This document shows positions 1 to 8,048 of a stretch of DNA of 64,000 bases, in pieces. Position numbers and translations under genes: made by a program. Positions within the stretch are counted from its first letter, which is position 1. Each line of letters begins with the position of its first letter. The DNA comes from Rhodovibrionaceae bacterium (GTDB taxonomy: Bacteria; Pseudomonadota; Alphaproteobacteria; Kiloniellales; DSM-21159): contig JANQMX010000058.1 of assembly GCA_028279885.1 (NCBI GenBank), positions 186,001 through 250,000 of the forward strand. The letters run 5' to 3'. The notes under the pieces are model-generated. The model did not search any database. It had not been told where the DNA came from and worked only from the letters and a program-made list of their open reading frames with translations.

Positions 1-1023
1 CTTCATCCTTGGGGCGATCCGATCTCCCTTCTGAAGCTACCCGAACTGAGCCTCTTCCAGAAACTGCGCTACGCGCTGATGGCGTTCGTTTCCACCAAGC
101 GTTCGGATTGCTCGAAGCTTGAAGAGCTGAGCGCTCGCGAGTGGTTGGAAGGCTGGGTCGGTCGCTCGGCATACGAGAAGATGTGGGAGCCGCTGTTTCG
201 TCTCAAGTTCTTCGAGCTGGCGGACGACATCTCCGCCGCTTGGATCTGGACGCGTATCAAGCGGGTCGGAACTTCCCGAAGGTCGATGTTTCAGGAGGAG
301 CTGGGCTATATCGACGGCGGCTCGGAGACGCTTGTCCATGCACTGGTCGCAGCCGTCGAGGGCGCTGGCGGCACGCTCCGTCTCGGGGAGCCGGCCGCCG
401 AGGTCGTGGTAAAGAACGGCGCCGTCTCAGAGGTGCGCCTTGCTTCGGGCGAGTCACTTCCTTGCGAGGCGGTGATCTCGACCGTGCCCACGCCCTTTGT
501 GCCGCAACTGGTCCCCGCTCTTTCCGAGGCCTGGAAAGAGAAGTATCGCGCCATCCGCAATATACCCGTGGTGTGCGTGGTGGTGAAGCTAGGCCAGCCG
601 GTGTCGGAGAACTTCTGGGTCAACATCTGCGACCCCGAGATCGAGGTCCCGGGCATCATCGAGTTCTCCAACCTACGCCCATTTCCGGAGCCGATCGTCT
701 ACGTGCCCTACTACATGCCCGCGAGCCATCCGAAGTGGCAATGGAGCGACGAGCAGTTCATCGCGGAGGTCATCGGCTATCTGAAGCGCCTCAACCCCAA
801 GCTTCGCGACGACGACGTGCTTGCGACCAAGGTCGGCCGCCTGCGCTACGCACAGCCGGTCTGCGAGCCAGGTTTCGCCGCAAAGATCCCGCCAGTTCAA
901 ACACCGATCTCGGGCCTTCAAATCGCCGACACCTGTTTCTACTATCCGGAAGACCGCGGTATCGCAGAGAGCGTACGGCTGGGCGCTGAAATGGCGCTGA
1001 GGGTGGGCGCCGCGCCCCAATGA
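1..1023 (+). CDS. FAD-dependent amine-oxidase-family oxidoreductase, C-terminal part
   Basis: The reading frame is open from base 1, so the N-terminus with the FAD-binding GxGxxG lies outside the window; 340 residues are visible. The stretch GGSETLVHALVAAVEGAGG followed by an alternating strand region (VSEVRLASGESLPCEAVIST) is typical of the FAD/NAD(P)-binding amine-oxidase, phytoene-desaturase and protoporphyrinogen-oxidase superfamily. The C-terminal GLQIADTCFYYPEDRG resembles the last FAD-contacting segment of that fold. The substrate cannot be told. The convergent glycosyltransferase-like and GtrA genes suggest a role in surface glycan or lipid-linked sugar metabolism, which is inference. 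Confidence 0.75.
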   Translation, partial: LHPWGDPISLLKLPELSLFQKLRYALMAFVSTKRSDCSKLEELSAREWLEGWVGRSAYEKMWEPLFRLKFFELADDISAAWIWTRIKRVGTSRRSMFQEELGYIDGGSETLVHALVAAVEGAGGTLRLGEPAAEVVVKNGAVSEVRLASGESLPCEAVISTVPTPFVPQLVPALSEAWKEKYRAIRNIPVVCVVVKLGQPVSENFWVNICDPEIEVPGIIEFSNLRPFPEPIVYVPYYMPASHPKWQWSDEQFIAEVIGYLKRLNPKLRDDDVLATKVGRLRYAQPVCEPGFAAKIPPVQTPISGLQIADTCFYYPEDRGIAESVRLGAEMALRVGAAPQ

Positions 1024-1032
1024 TTGGCCTTT

Positions 1033-1061
1033 CGGCTCGCCAGTTTTCTCGCTGCGAGCCG
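1033..1061. terminator. Hairpin between convergent genes
   Basis: CGGCTCG (1033-1039) pairs with CGAGCCG (1055-1061), and an inner CAG/CTG (1041-1043 with 1052-1054) extends the stem. It fills the 39-base gap between two convergent stop codons, so it could end transcription from both sides. There is no clear T-run outside the stem. Confidence 0.4.
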
Positions 1062-1062
1062 C

Positions 1063-2703
1063 TCAGGGATTCGCTGGTGCCGCCTCCGTGTTCCCAGAAC
1101 AGGACCAGACATCATAGAACTCCCCTCGGAAAACGATTCGGTAGTTTTCCTGAAAGCTCTGTCGAAAGCGATCGGAGAACAGCGGCGTTTCGCCTTGGAA
1201 GAGATAAAGGTTCGGCATTGAGAAGGGTTGTCCTTCTCGTGGAAGGATCACCTCGCTGATCTCGCAATTGGCCACGAGTTCCTCGGCGCGCTCGACACCT
1301 TCGTTCACCGCCTGCAAATCCATGAAAAACCCAGGGTCTAGATGCACTGGCGCTCCCTGAAGGACGCCGAGAACACGAACCCACGTTTGCGGGTATCGCG
1401 CGTTGTCTGAAACGCCCATTTCCGCTGCCGGATAAGCGTCATAGATCACATCCAGTTCGTCCAAGAGAGCGTGATGGCGTTCCGATGATGCCACGAGCCG
1501 ATACATTTCAAGGGGGGCACCAATGGTGGCCGGGGCGAAACCGATGAGGTAGATGAGAAAGAAACCGCATGCTCTTGCCCGGAAGCGCAGCGAGGGAATG
1601 TCGTTACGATCGAGAGAGGTCGCCATCTGCAGGGCAATAGAGAGGGCTGGCATCAAGAAAGGGAGCATATGGTGAGAGCCGGCACCTGCCTTAGAACCAA
1701 TTACGGCGACGACCAGCATGCAAAAAAGCAATGACGTCAGATAGTAAACCTGCTCTAGAACCACTTTCCTTCCGCCTAAAATCGACAGAACCAAAACTGG
1801 CGACAAAATAATAAGTAAGATTCTAAAATTCTTCCAAAACAGTGCCATTTCCAACCTATGATTGGCTGTCAAATTCAAGTAGTTTGCATAGCTATAGACG
1901 TCTATGTTTGGGTGAAAGAACGGAGCGGCGACAATGATCGCTGCAAGAAGCCCTATTGTTGCGGCAATACGAATCATCGCTAGAGGTCGCTTATCTCTCA
2001 GCACGACGACAAGCGCCATTGGTGCGAAGTAAAGCGCGGCGTGAAGCTTGAGACTCATCGCCAGCCCACAAACCAAGCCAATCGCCAAGGCGGCTCTGTT
2101 TTGAGGTAGTCGGATGGCCAGGACAGCTGCTGCTGACAAGAGTAGTAAGAACGGATCCGGTCGACTCCAAAATACCTCGTGAGCATAGGTCAGAAAAAGT
2201 ACAGACACGCAGCCAGCCGTTATCAATGAAATGGTTAGGCTATTTGTCCGTCTTTTTGCTTCGATAGAAATGAGAATTATTGTGCCCCATAGGGCTAGAA
2301 AACCTGCGATCTTCGTGGCTGCAATTGTCGGGGAAAGCAATAAAAAGGCCCCGTGGATCATATACAAGAAGGGACCGTAAATCATTCCGCGCAGGTTCCC
2401 CCCATCATGCCACGAGGGATACACGGGCTCTCCTGCCAGAAATAGTGCAGAGACGGCGGCAACCGTAGGCTCGATATGCGTAAAATAACCGGGTATGAAG
2501 AGATAGGTGGCCGTGTAAATAAAATAGGCCGTGATGAATAAACCAGCAAAAATACAGACAATTAATTGAAATGATCTCTTTTCAAGAAAATGAAATGAGG
2601 AAGGATCGCGTTTAATACAGATGACGGACGCAATCAGGAATATACCAAAAAGAAGGCCATAAGGTATCGACGTCAGGATGTCGGCGAGTGTCCAAATGCC
2701 CAT
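1063..2703 (-). CDS. Polytopic membrane glycosyltransferase-like protein
   Basis: A 546-residue protein with roughly ten or eleven hydrophobic segments in the first 400 residues and a soluble C-terminal domain of about 140 residues. A short loop after the second or third segment carries GEPVYPSWHDGGNLRGMIYG, the place where GT-C glycosyltransferases (ArnT/PMT/GT87 type) keep catalytic acidic residues. GT-C enzymes move sugars from polyprenyl-phosphate carriers on the periplasmic side. It is 2 bases from the upstream gtrA-like gene, so the two form one minus-strand operon. The middle of the gene is unusually AT-rich for this genome (18 G/C in the 60 bases at 2521-2580), suggesting transfer. 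Exact donor and acceptor are unknown. Confidence 0.7.
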   Translation of the reverse strand: MGIWTLADILTSIPYGLLFGIFLIASVICIKRDPSSFHFLEKRSFQLIVCIFAGLFITAYFIYTATYLFIPGYFTHIEPTVAAVSALFLAGEPVYPSWHDGGNLRGMIYGPFLYMIHGAFLLLSPTIAATKIAGFLALWGTIILISIEAKRRTNSLTISLITAGCVSVLFLTYAHEVFWSRPDPFLLLLSAAAVLAIRLPQNRAALAIGLVCGLAMSLKLHAALYFAPMALVVVLRDKRPLAMIRIAATIGLLAAIIVAAPFFHPNIDVYSYANYLNLTANHRLEMALFWKNFRILLIILSPVLVLSILGGRKVVLEQVYYLTSLLFCMLVVAVIGSKAGAGSHHMLPFLMPALSIALQMATSLDRNDIPSLRFRARACGFFLIYLIGFAPATIGAPLEMYRLVASSERHHALLDELDVIYDAYPAAEMGVSDNARYPQTWVRVLGVLQGAPVHLDPGFFMDLQAVNEGVERAEELVANCEISEVILPREGQPFSMPNLYLFQGETPLFSDRFRQSFQENYRIVFRGEFYDVWSCSGNTEAAPANP

Positions 2704-2705
2704 GA

Positions 2706-3260
2706 CTAGTTCTTGTCCTTTGAGTAAGTCACGTTTGAAAAGGTGTAGAAGCGGTGGCCGACATAGCTGGTCACGGCCGTCGTGCTGAGTCCAATAAAAT
2801 GGGCAACGGTTTCGGGGTGCCAGTCAAACCCGATGGAGGGAAAGAACACCCGGGCGAGGCCGACACTGACGCACCAAACCAGCACGAGCGCGAAAGCGTT
2901 GACGACCGAGAAGCGATAAAACTCTGACAGGATGGACCTTTCGCTTGCCTGAAAGACGAAGCAGCGTGCCAGTGTGAAGGCAACGGCCATGCCGACGAGA
3001 TAGGCAAGAGCAACCGCGAGCTCGAAGGAGACATAGAAGTTAAGAAGGTATCGGCTCGCCATGTTGACGACTAAGGAAAAGCCGCCTGTCACTAGGAACA
3101 GGCTGAACTGCTTGACTGTCGGTCCGGTGTCCAAATTACGTAGCACTGCCTTCGATATCCCTGAACTCGGCCAAAGCCAGTCGTCCGATAGCTTGTCTTG
3201 TCGGCTTTGACGCAGCTTTCCACGTGTATGTGTCTCTTCGCACCACGTAATAGTGAACAA
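2706..3260 (-). CDS. GtrA family membrane protein
   Basis: Four hydrophobic segments in a small protein, with the family-like motifs FLVTGGFSLVVN near the start of the first segment and TSYVGHRFYTF near the end. GtrA proteins are thought to flip or hand over undecaprenyl-phosphate-linked sugars for O-antigen, teichoic or arabinogalactan decoration. The gene is 2 bases from the following GT-C-like gene, which could be its enzyme partner. The first 38 residues look non-conserved. A GTG at 3146 preceded by GAAGG would give a 146-residue protein, closer to the usual GtrA size, and may be the true start. Confidence 0.8.
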   Translation of the reverse strand: MFTITWCEETHTRGKLRQSRQDKLSDDWLWPSSGISKAVLRNLDTGPTVKQFSLFLVTGGFSLVVNMASRYLLNFYVSFELAVALAYLVGMAVAFTLARCFVFQASERSILSEFYRFSVVNAFALVLVWCVSVGLARVFFPSIGFDWHPETVAHFIGLSTTAVTSYVGHRFYTFSNVTYSKDKN

Positions 3261-3732
3261 TCCTGCGAAAAGTCTGAAAGTACGACCAGTTGATTCGAGT
3301 CGAACAGACTCACTCGGCCTGGTCCACGACGGCTAGATCGCCGGCGAGCAAGGCTCCGGCGCTTTCTTTGCCGAGACAGATACCCGTGCCGTGCTGCTCT
3401 TTCGCACCAAGGAAGAGATGCACATTCTCCATCCCTATGGGACGCCGAGCGTGTAAGCCCAACACGTCGCGGATGTCTACCGCAATATCTGGCTTGGGTT
3501 TACGAGCAGACCCGGGACGCGTGATGGAGATTGCTTTGGAGCGTATCGAGGCGAGTCACTTTGCAATTGCCACCGGCCGGAACCTGCGAAGGGGCCTTTC
3601 TAGATGCGGAGCCACGGCGGCGTGGTGTGAGCTTCGCCGTAGGGCGGTTGACGCACAGCTTCCCAGCCCCGCCGACCGCTTAACCGGGGGAAGGCGGTCC
3701 GGTTCGGGCTTCGGTCTGCCGCCGCCAACCCG
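3261..3732. other. 472-base gap with only degraded coding traces
   Basis: No intact gene is supported here. One plus-strand frame between 3331 and 3453 reads like a natural protein end (AETDTRAVLLFRTKEEMHIL, then HPYGTPSV and a stop) but is closed upstream by a stop, and neighbouring frames hold short protein-like runs (VADVYRNIWLGF, VMEIALERIEASHFAIAT). This pattern fits a decayed gene, but I do not recognise the family. Confidence 0.3.
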
Positions 3733-4209
3733 CTACAACGTTTCGACGAGCTGCATGCGGGCGCTGTAAAGCAGGGCCGGGAGAACCCGCACCTCCAACG
3801 ACAGAATTGCCGCTGCTTCGCTGTATGAGCGGCCGTCGATCACGACCAAGGCAAGCACGGCGCGCTCGGTCGTGGTCAACTCGGCTGTCTTGCGCCTGAT
3901 CCGTTCGATCGGCGTTCGATCTCCCTGGTGCGGCCCGTCGGAGCCGTTCTTCCGCATCGTTGGCGAGGGCTCCCATGCGGGGATGGGGTCGCCGCTCTGC
4001 CAGCGATAGGCCCACATCTCGTAAACGAGGCTGAACATGCGGCAATCGAGCTGAGCATCCGCGCTGTCGTGAACGGCTGCGCTGCCAGCTTCCTGGCAGG
4101 CAGCCTCGACCAGGCGTTCTGCGTCATGTCGGCTTCCGCCGAGAACAAAGGCAAAGCGTAGCAGTCTCGGAAGGAGCGCTGCCATTTCCGAACTATAGTC
4201 CTTGTGCAT
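3733..4209 (-). CDS. ECF-type RNA polymerase sigma factor-like protein
   Basis: A 158-residue protein with two parts. An N-terminal helix set (LLPRLLRFAFVLGGSRHDAE, about residues 12-31) resembles sigma region 2 of extracytoplasmic-function sigma factors. A C-terminal segment (about 100-158, with LTTTERAVLALVVIDGRSYSEAAAIL) fits the region 4.2 helix-turn-helix. Size suits the ECF class, which directs RNA polymerase to stress or envelope promoters. No anti-sigma gene is next to it. It is divergent from a sensor kinase/response regulator pair, and the shared 319-base intergenic region holds phased repeats. The region 2 core is weakly conserved, so it could be a divergent or regulatory-only family member. 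Confidence 0.7.
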   Translation of the reverse strand: MHKDYSSEMAALLPRLLRFAFVLGGSRHDAERLVEAACQEAGSAAVHDSADAQLDCRMFSLVYEMWAYRWQSGDPIPAWEPSPTMRKNGSDGPHQGDRTPIERIRRKTAELTTTERAVLALVVIDGRSYSEAAAILSLEVRVLPALLYSARMQLVETL

Positions 4210-4399
4210 GCTTGAATGGCGTCCAGATTCCTGATGATCCAGCTGGCAAGCGCACTCCCGCCTCTGTCTCGCCCTGGTGCTTAGGCGTTATGCCCAAGCC
4301 CTTGCGCCTTTATCGAGGACACCTCTTATTGTTTACCGTAGTGAGCTACAGGCAGAGCGACGACGAGAGAAGCGAAATAACCGAAAGCTAATGCGGCGC

Positions 4400-4443
4400 T
4401 CATCCTCTGCTCATTGTGGCGTCATCTGGCGTTCATGTAGCTC
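4400..4443 (+). promoter_or_regulatory. Four TCAT direct repeats with 11-bp period (PhoB/OmpR-type box)
   Basis: TCAT occurs at 4400, 4411, 4422 and 4433, exactly one helical turn apart, each preceded by a G/C-rich triplet (cgc, tgc, gcg, cgt). Tandem half-sites with 11-bp spacing are how PhoB/OmpR-family regulators bind head-to-tail. The regulator encoded at 6196 is of that family, so autoregulation of its operon, the divergent sigma gene, or both is likely. The binding assignment is inference. Confidence 0.5.
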
Positions 4444-4481
4444 GGACGGCAGCGACTAAGTCCCTGTCATCCGAGAGGTTT

Positions 4482-4510
4482 TTGGACAGTGATCTGGGCG
4501 CAATTAATCT
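4482..4510 (+). promoter_or_regulatory. Candidate promoter of the kinase/regulator operon
   Basis: TTGGAC (4482-4487) and TAATCT (4505-4510) are separated by 17 bases and lie just downstream of the TCAT repeats, a geometry that suits activation by a PhoB-like protein. If real, transcription would start only about 12 bases before the first ATG, which may mean that the later ATG at 4565 is used. Confidence 0.3.
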
Positions 4511-4528
4511 GCCGTTCATGTACGACAG

Positions 4529-6199
4529 ATGGTCAAGCAGAGCGCCGGCAATTACATTTCCCGGATGCAGGTTCGCACGACAATTTCGCTGTGCATTGGA
4601 CTGCTGGCGATTGTCATCGTGGCGGGTGCGGGACTGTCGCTCTGGAACACCAACCGCGTTCTCTACAATCACGACCGTACGCGTCTCGCCTACGAAGAGC
4701 TCGGCGGATATCTCCAGCTCTCGGGTGAGATATTCCGCACCTTCAAGCAAGCCCGCCGTGACCTGCTGACGGACAACGGCCAACTGACGTTCGATCTTGA
4801 GACGTCGAAGCAAAGCATCGAGCGGATCCTCGAAGAGATCATCTTGTTCGAAGAAGAGGAGAAGCGGATAGGTCTCAGGTCTCGCGAGTCGCCGAGCGAC
4901 GAAGTGCGCGTGGGAGCGCTGCGCGAAGAGCTTGCCCTGGCCTTCGGCGACATCCGAACGACGGAACGTCTAATAAGTCTGGGACGGAGAGAGGAGGCGG
5001 TGGCCTTTCTTGGCAAGAGCCTGGAGACCCGCATCGACGGTCGCGTCGACCGCCTGATCGAAGCCGGAATCGCCGATGAACAAGGCGAGTTGACCGATGC
5101 CCTGCGCGATATCGAGCTCTGGAACCGTACCGTCACCTGGCTATCGATCGCAGCGGTGGCCATAGCGCTCGGTGCGGCCGGGCTGGTCATTTTCTCTCTG
5201 GTGCTGCGTCTTCGGCGCAGCCTGGTGAAGCTCGAAGCCGGCGCTGCGTGCTTTGCCAGAGGCGAGCTCAATCATCAAATCCCCATTTCCGGCCAGGATG
5301 AGTTCGCGACGCTATCGCAACGCTTCAATCTGATGGCACAGCAGCTCCTGCAACAGCGCGAGGCGCTCGAAGGCGCCAGGGCGTCCTTGGAGTTGCGGGT
5401 GGCGGAGCGGACACGCGAGCTGTTTGCCGCCAATGCCGAATTGAAGCGTCGAGACGCGACGCGACGCGAGTTCTTCGCCGATATCGGCCATGAACTGCGC
5501 ACGCCGATCACGGCGTTGCGCGGCGAAGCGGAGGTGGCGCTCCGCGCTCGCTCGGACCGGGAAGCCGGCTATCGCTATGCTTTAGAGCGCATCGTCGAGA
5601 TCTCCGGGCAGTTAACGCGCTTCGTCAACGACATCTTTCTGATCGCGCGCGAGCAGGCCGGTGTGCTCGACCTACGGCTCCATGTCTTCGATCTCAGAGA
5701 CGCCGTGCGTGCCGGCTTCGATCACATGCACGCCACGTTGGACCTTAACGCGGTCGAAGCCGAAATCGAGCTTCCTACGGAAGCAGCCTTGATCGAGGGA
5801 GACGAGGAGAGGGTTGCGCAACTGGTGCGTATCCTGGTCTCCAATGCTATCGAGCATGCCTCTAACGGGCGGGCGGTGCGCGTTCTCGTGTCGCGCGTCG
5901 ATGACTGCTGGCAGCTCAGCGTCGAAGACAACGGGCCTGGCATCCCCGAGGACGAGCAACCATGGGTTTTCGAACGCTTCTACCGCGGCTCAGGGCTCTC
6001 GAAGGAGCAGCGGACAAGCGGCAGCGGCTTGGGCCTGCCGATCGCCAGATCTTTGGTTCAGGCGCACGGCGGCCGCATCTGGATCGACCAGGCCTACGGC
6101 GACGGACTGGCCATCCGCGCCGGCTTCCCGGCGCTGGATGTGGAGAGCGAGGCGGCGGACGATCGCGCGCAGCTTGCGGCGAGGCACGCGAGCCTATGA
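4529..6199 (+). CDS. Membrane sensor histidine kinase
   Basis: Order of parts: membrane segment 1 (about residues 14-36), an all-helical acidic periplasmic domain (about 37-200), membrane segment 2 (about 201-228), HAMP linker, dimerisation domain with the H-box FFADIGHELRTPITAL (phospho-acceptor His321), and a C-terminal ATPase domain with the N-box ILVSNAIEHA, G1 box VEDNGPGIPEDE and G2 box SGSGLGLPIARSL. It autophosphorylates and passes phosphate to the regulator whose ATG overlaps its stop by 4 bases. The signal is unknown. There is no good ribosome site for the first ATG; Met13 at 4565 is an alternative start. Confidence 0.93.
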   Translation: MVKQSAGNYISRMQVRTTISLCIGLLAIVIVAGAGLSLWNTNRVLYNHDRTRLAYEELGGYLQLSGEIFRTFKQARRDLLTDNGQLTFDLETSKQSIERILEEIILFEEEEKRIGLRSRESPSDEVRVGALREELALAFGDIRTTERLISLGRREEAVAFLGKSLETRIDGRVDRLIEAGIADEQGELTDALRDIELWNRTVTWLSIAAVAIALGAAGLVIFSLVLRLRRSLVKLEAGAACFARGELNHQIPISGQDEFATLSQRFNLMAQQLLQQREALEGARASLELRVAERTRELFAANAELKRRDATRREFFADIGHELRTPITALRGEAEVALRARSDREAGYRYALERIVEISGQLTRFVNDIFLIAREQAGVLDLRLHVFDLRDAVRAGFDHMHATLDLNAVEAEIELPTEAALIEGDEERVAQLVRILVSNAIEHASNGRAVRVLVSRVDDCWQLSVEDNGPGIPEDEQPWVFERFYRGSGLSKEQRTSGSGLGLPIARSLVQAHGGRIWIDQAYGDGLAIRAGFPALDVESEAADDRAQLAARHASL

Positions 6200-6879
6200 A
6201 TCTTCTTCTGATCGAGGATGACCCGCGGATCGTCGAGTTCCTCGATCGCGGTCTGCGTGCCGAAGGACACACGGTCGAGGTTGCCAGCAATGGCCAGCTT
6301 GGGCTGGAAAAGGCACGGGCGAAGGCCTGGGATGCCATTATTCTCGATCTGATGCTTCCCATGCTCGATGGGCGTGAGCTTTGCCGGACCCTGCGCATGG
6401 AGCGCAACACCACGCCGGTCATCATACTGACTGCACTCGACAGCACGGAGGACGTGGTCCGGGGCCTTCGTATGGGCGCGGACGACTATCTCACAAAGCC
6501 GTTCGCCTTCGACGAGCTCCTGGCGCGCTTGGAGACGCTGCCGCAACGTGCCCGCTGTGCTGCCGGTATGCCAAACGAGACAACCCTGGTCGCCGCCGAC
6601 TTGAGCTTCGATCGAGAGGCTCTGGTCGTGCGCCGTGCCGGCGTGGAGCTGGACCTAACCTCGCTTGAGTACGCGCTCTTGGAGTTTCTTATGCTTGAGC
6701 AAGGCAAGGTCTTAAGTCGTGCCCGCATCCTTCAGAACGTCTGGGGCGCTCATCAGGATCCGCTGACGAACGTGGTCGACGTCTACATTCGGCGATTGCG
6801 CGCCAAGATCGACGATCCTTTCGAGCGCAAGCTCATCACGACAATCCGCGGCCGCGGCTATCGCCTGGCTGCCTCTTAG
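6196..6879 (+). CDS. OmpR/PhoB-family response regulator
   Basis: A 227-residue two-domain protein. The receiver domain has the acid pair near residues 7-9 (IEDD), phospho-acceptor Asp51 in LDLMLPMLDG, Thr79 and Lys101 (DDYLTKPF). The C-terminal winged-helix domain has LTSLEYALLEFLM and the recognition-helix region TNVVDVYIRRLRAKID, ending in the family's IRGRGYRL. ATG overlaps the kinase stop (ATGA), so the pair is translationally coupled. An upstream in-frame extension was rejected because the receiver begins exactly at this Met. Its likely target is the phased TCAT array before the kinase gene. Confidence 0.95.
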   Translation: MNLLLIEDDPRIVEFLDRGLRAEGHTVEVASNGQLGLEKARAKAWDAIILDLMLPMLDGRELCRTLRMERNTTPVIILTALDSTEDVVRGLRMGADDYLTKPFAFDELLARLETLPQRARCAAGMPNETTLVAADLSFDREALVVRRAGVELDLTSLEYALLEFLMLEQGKVLSRARILQNVWGAHQDPLTNVVDVYIRRLRAKIDDPFERKLITTIRGRGYRLAAS

Positions 6880-7192
6880 CGGTCCGAATCCAAAGTTCAT
6901 CGCGGCAAGCCGCATGGACAGACAATAATCGACATAAATGTGAAGTGGCTCACTGAGCGGCGGTGTGAATGCGGTAGAGCTTTCATCACCGTGAACCGCG
7001 CATTGGGGGCTTCAAGATGATGCGCACGACGATGGCTATGGCCATGATTACCGTAGGGTTTCTCATCCACCTTCTCGCCACCACAGTCTGAATCGTAAGG
7101 CGAAGCCACTTTTGCCGCTGCCGGCGATTTCCCACGGCGCGGAAATGCCGTACTCTCGTCGTCCGGGACATCAGGCTGGCATGGAGGCGGCG
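6880..7192. other. Intergenic region with one candidate mini-gene
   Basis: 313 bases between the response regulator stop and the dioxygenase start. Apart from the 24-codon reading frame at 7017, I see a small perfect inverted repeat (GCGGC-AA-GCCGC, 6902-6913) just after the regulator gene, which could be part of a terminator, and no clear promoter. Confidence 0.4.
7017..7091 (+). CDS. Possible 24-residue hydrophobic small membrane protein
   Basis: ATG to TGA gives MMRTTMAMAMITVGFLIHLL plus four residues: a positively charged N-end followed by one membrane-length hydrophobic stretch. A purine-rich TTGGGGGC lies a few bases upstream. This resembles bacterial single-pass mini-proteins, but length alone makes chance occurrence quite possible. 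No family is recognised. Confidence 0.3.
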   Translation: MMRTTMAMAMITVGFLIHLLATTV

Positions 7193-8020
7193 ATGGAGAT
7201 TGTTCCTCTCACCGGAGAGTTGGGCGCGGAGCTGCTCGGCGCGGACGTGCGGCGCGACGAAGACTTCGAGACGATCCAGGCCGCTTTCATCGAGCATTCG
7301 GTTATCGTCATCCGCGATCAGAAGCTGACGCCCGACGAGCATTTGGCGTTCGCCCGGCGCTGGGGCCCGATCAACGTCAACCGCTTCTTCCAAAAGCTGG
7401 ACAGCCATCCAGAGATCGCCGTCGTCCTCAAGGAGCCGCACCAAAAAGAGGTGATCGGGGAGGGTTGGCACACCGATCACTCCTATGACAACTCGCCGGC
7501 TTTGGGCTCAATCCTGCACGCAATCGAAACGCCAGCCTACGGCGGCGATACGGTCTTTTGTTCCATGGCCGCGGCCTATGATGCCCTGTCCGACCGCTTC
7601 AAGGAACTCTTGAGCGGGCTCTATGCCTGGCATTCCTCGCGGCATACCTTTGGCGAGAGCCAGGCCGATACGGAATCGGTGAAGAGCGGGCGCCTCGGCA
7701 ACGCGGCCTTGGCGGTGCAGGATGCACTGCACCCCGTGGTCATCGTGCATCCTCTCTCGGGCCGCAAAGGGCTTTACGTCAATCCCGTCTTCACCACCCG
7801 GATAGACGGCCTCACGCAAGCCGAATCCGACGGCCTGCTGAACATCCTGTTTCAACACTGCATGCGGCCCGAGTTCCAATGCCGGGTGCGTTGGCAGGCC
7901 GGCGACATCACCATGTGGGACAACCGGGCGACCTGGCACAAGGCGATCAACGATTATCACGGCCACCGCCGCTACATGCACCGGGTGACCCTGGAAGGCT
8001 GCGCTCTGCAGGCGGGTTGA
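7193..8020 (+). CDS. TauD/TfdA-family Fe(II)/2-oxoglutarate dioxygenase
   Basis: The protein has the facial triad of the family: His93-x-Asp95 in GWHTDHSYD, and a distal His near residue 249 in NRATWHKAIND, followed by an arginine-rich HGHRRYMHR that would bind the 2-oxoglutarate carboxylate. These enzymes hydroxylate a substrate and often release sulfite or an aldehyde, as taurine and 2,4-D dioxygenases do; the substrate here is unknown. I chose the ATG at 7193 because GGAGG (7183-7187) sits 5 bases upstream and the protein then begins like other TauD proteins (MEIVPLTGELGAEL). Upstream ATGs at 7145 and 7181 lack that support. It is a single gene facing a convergent transporter. Confidence 0.9.
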   Translation: MEIVPLTGELGAELLGADVRRDEDFETIQAAFIEHSVIVIRDQKLTPDEHLAFARRWGPINVNRFFQKLDSHPEIAVVLKEPHQKEVIGEGWHTDHSYDNSPALGSILHAIETPAYGGDTVFCSMAAAYDALSDRFKELLSGLYAWHSSRHTFGESQADTESVKSGRLGNAALAVQDALHPVVIVHPLSGRKGLYVNPVFTTRIDGLTQAESDGLLNILFQHCMRPEFQCRVRWQAGDITMWDNRATWHKAINDYHGHRRYMHRVTLEGCALQAG

Positions 8021-8048
8021 TCGCCGGTGAGGGTGCGGTCAGCCGATT

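Larger units (their letters stand above)
4210..4528. promoter_or_regulatory. Divergent regulatory region between sigma factor and sensor kinase
   Basis: This 319-base region has no gene. It must hold the promoters of the minus-strand sigma factor and the plus-strand kinase operon. It contains the TCAT repeat array and a candidate promoter, both listed separately, plus a lone CTGTCAT at 4464-4470 and a second CGTTCATGTA (4430-4439 and 4513-4522). Confidence 0.55.

Noticed and set aside
3290-3769. 159-codon plus-strand frame after gtrA
   Set aside because: Arg/Ser/Pro-rich composition, runs into the end of the sigma gene on the other strand, no ribosome site; at best it carries fragments of a decayed gene.
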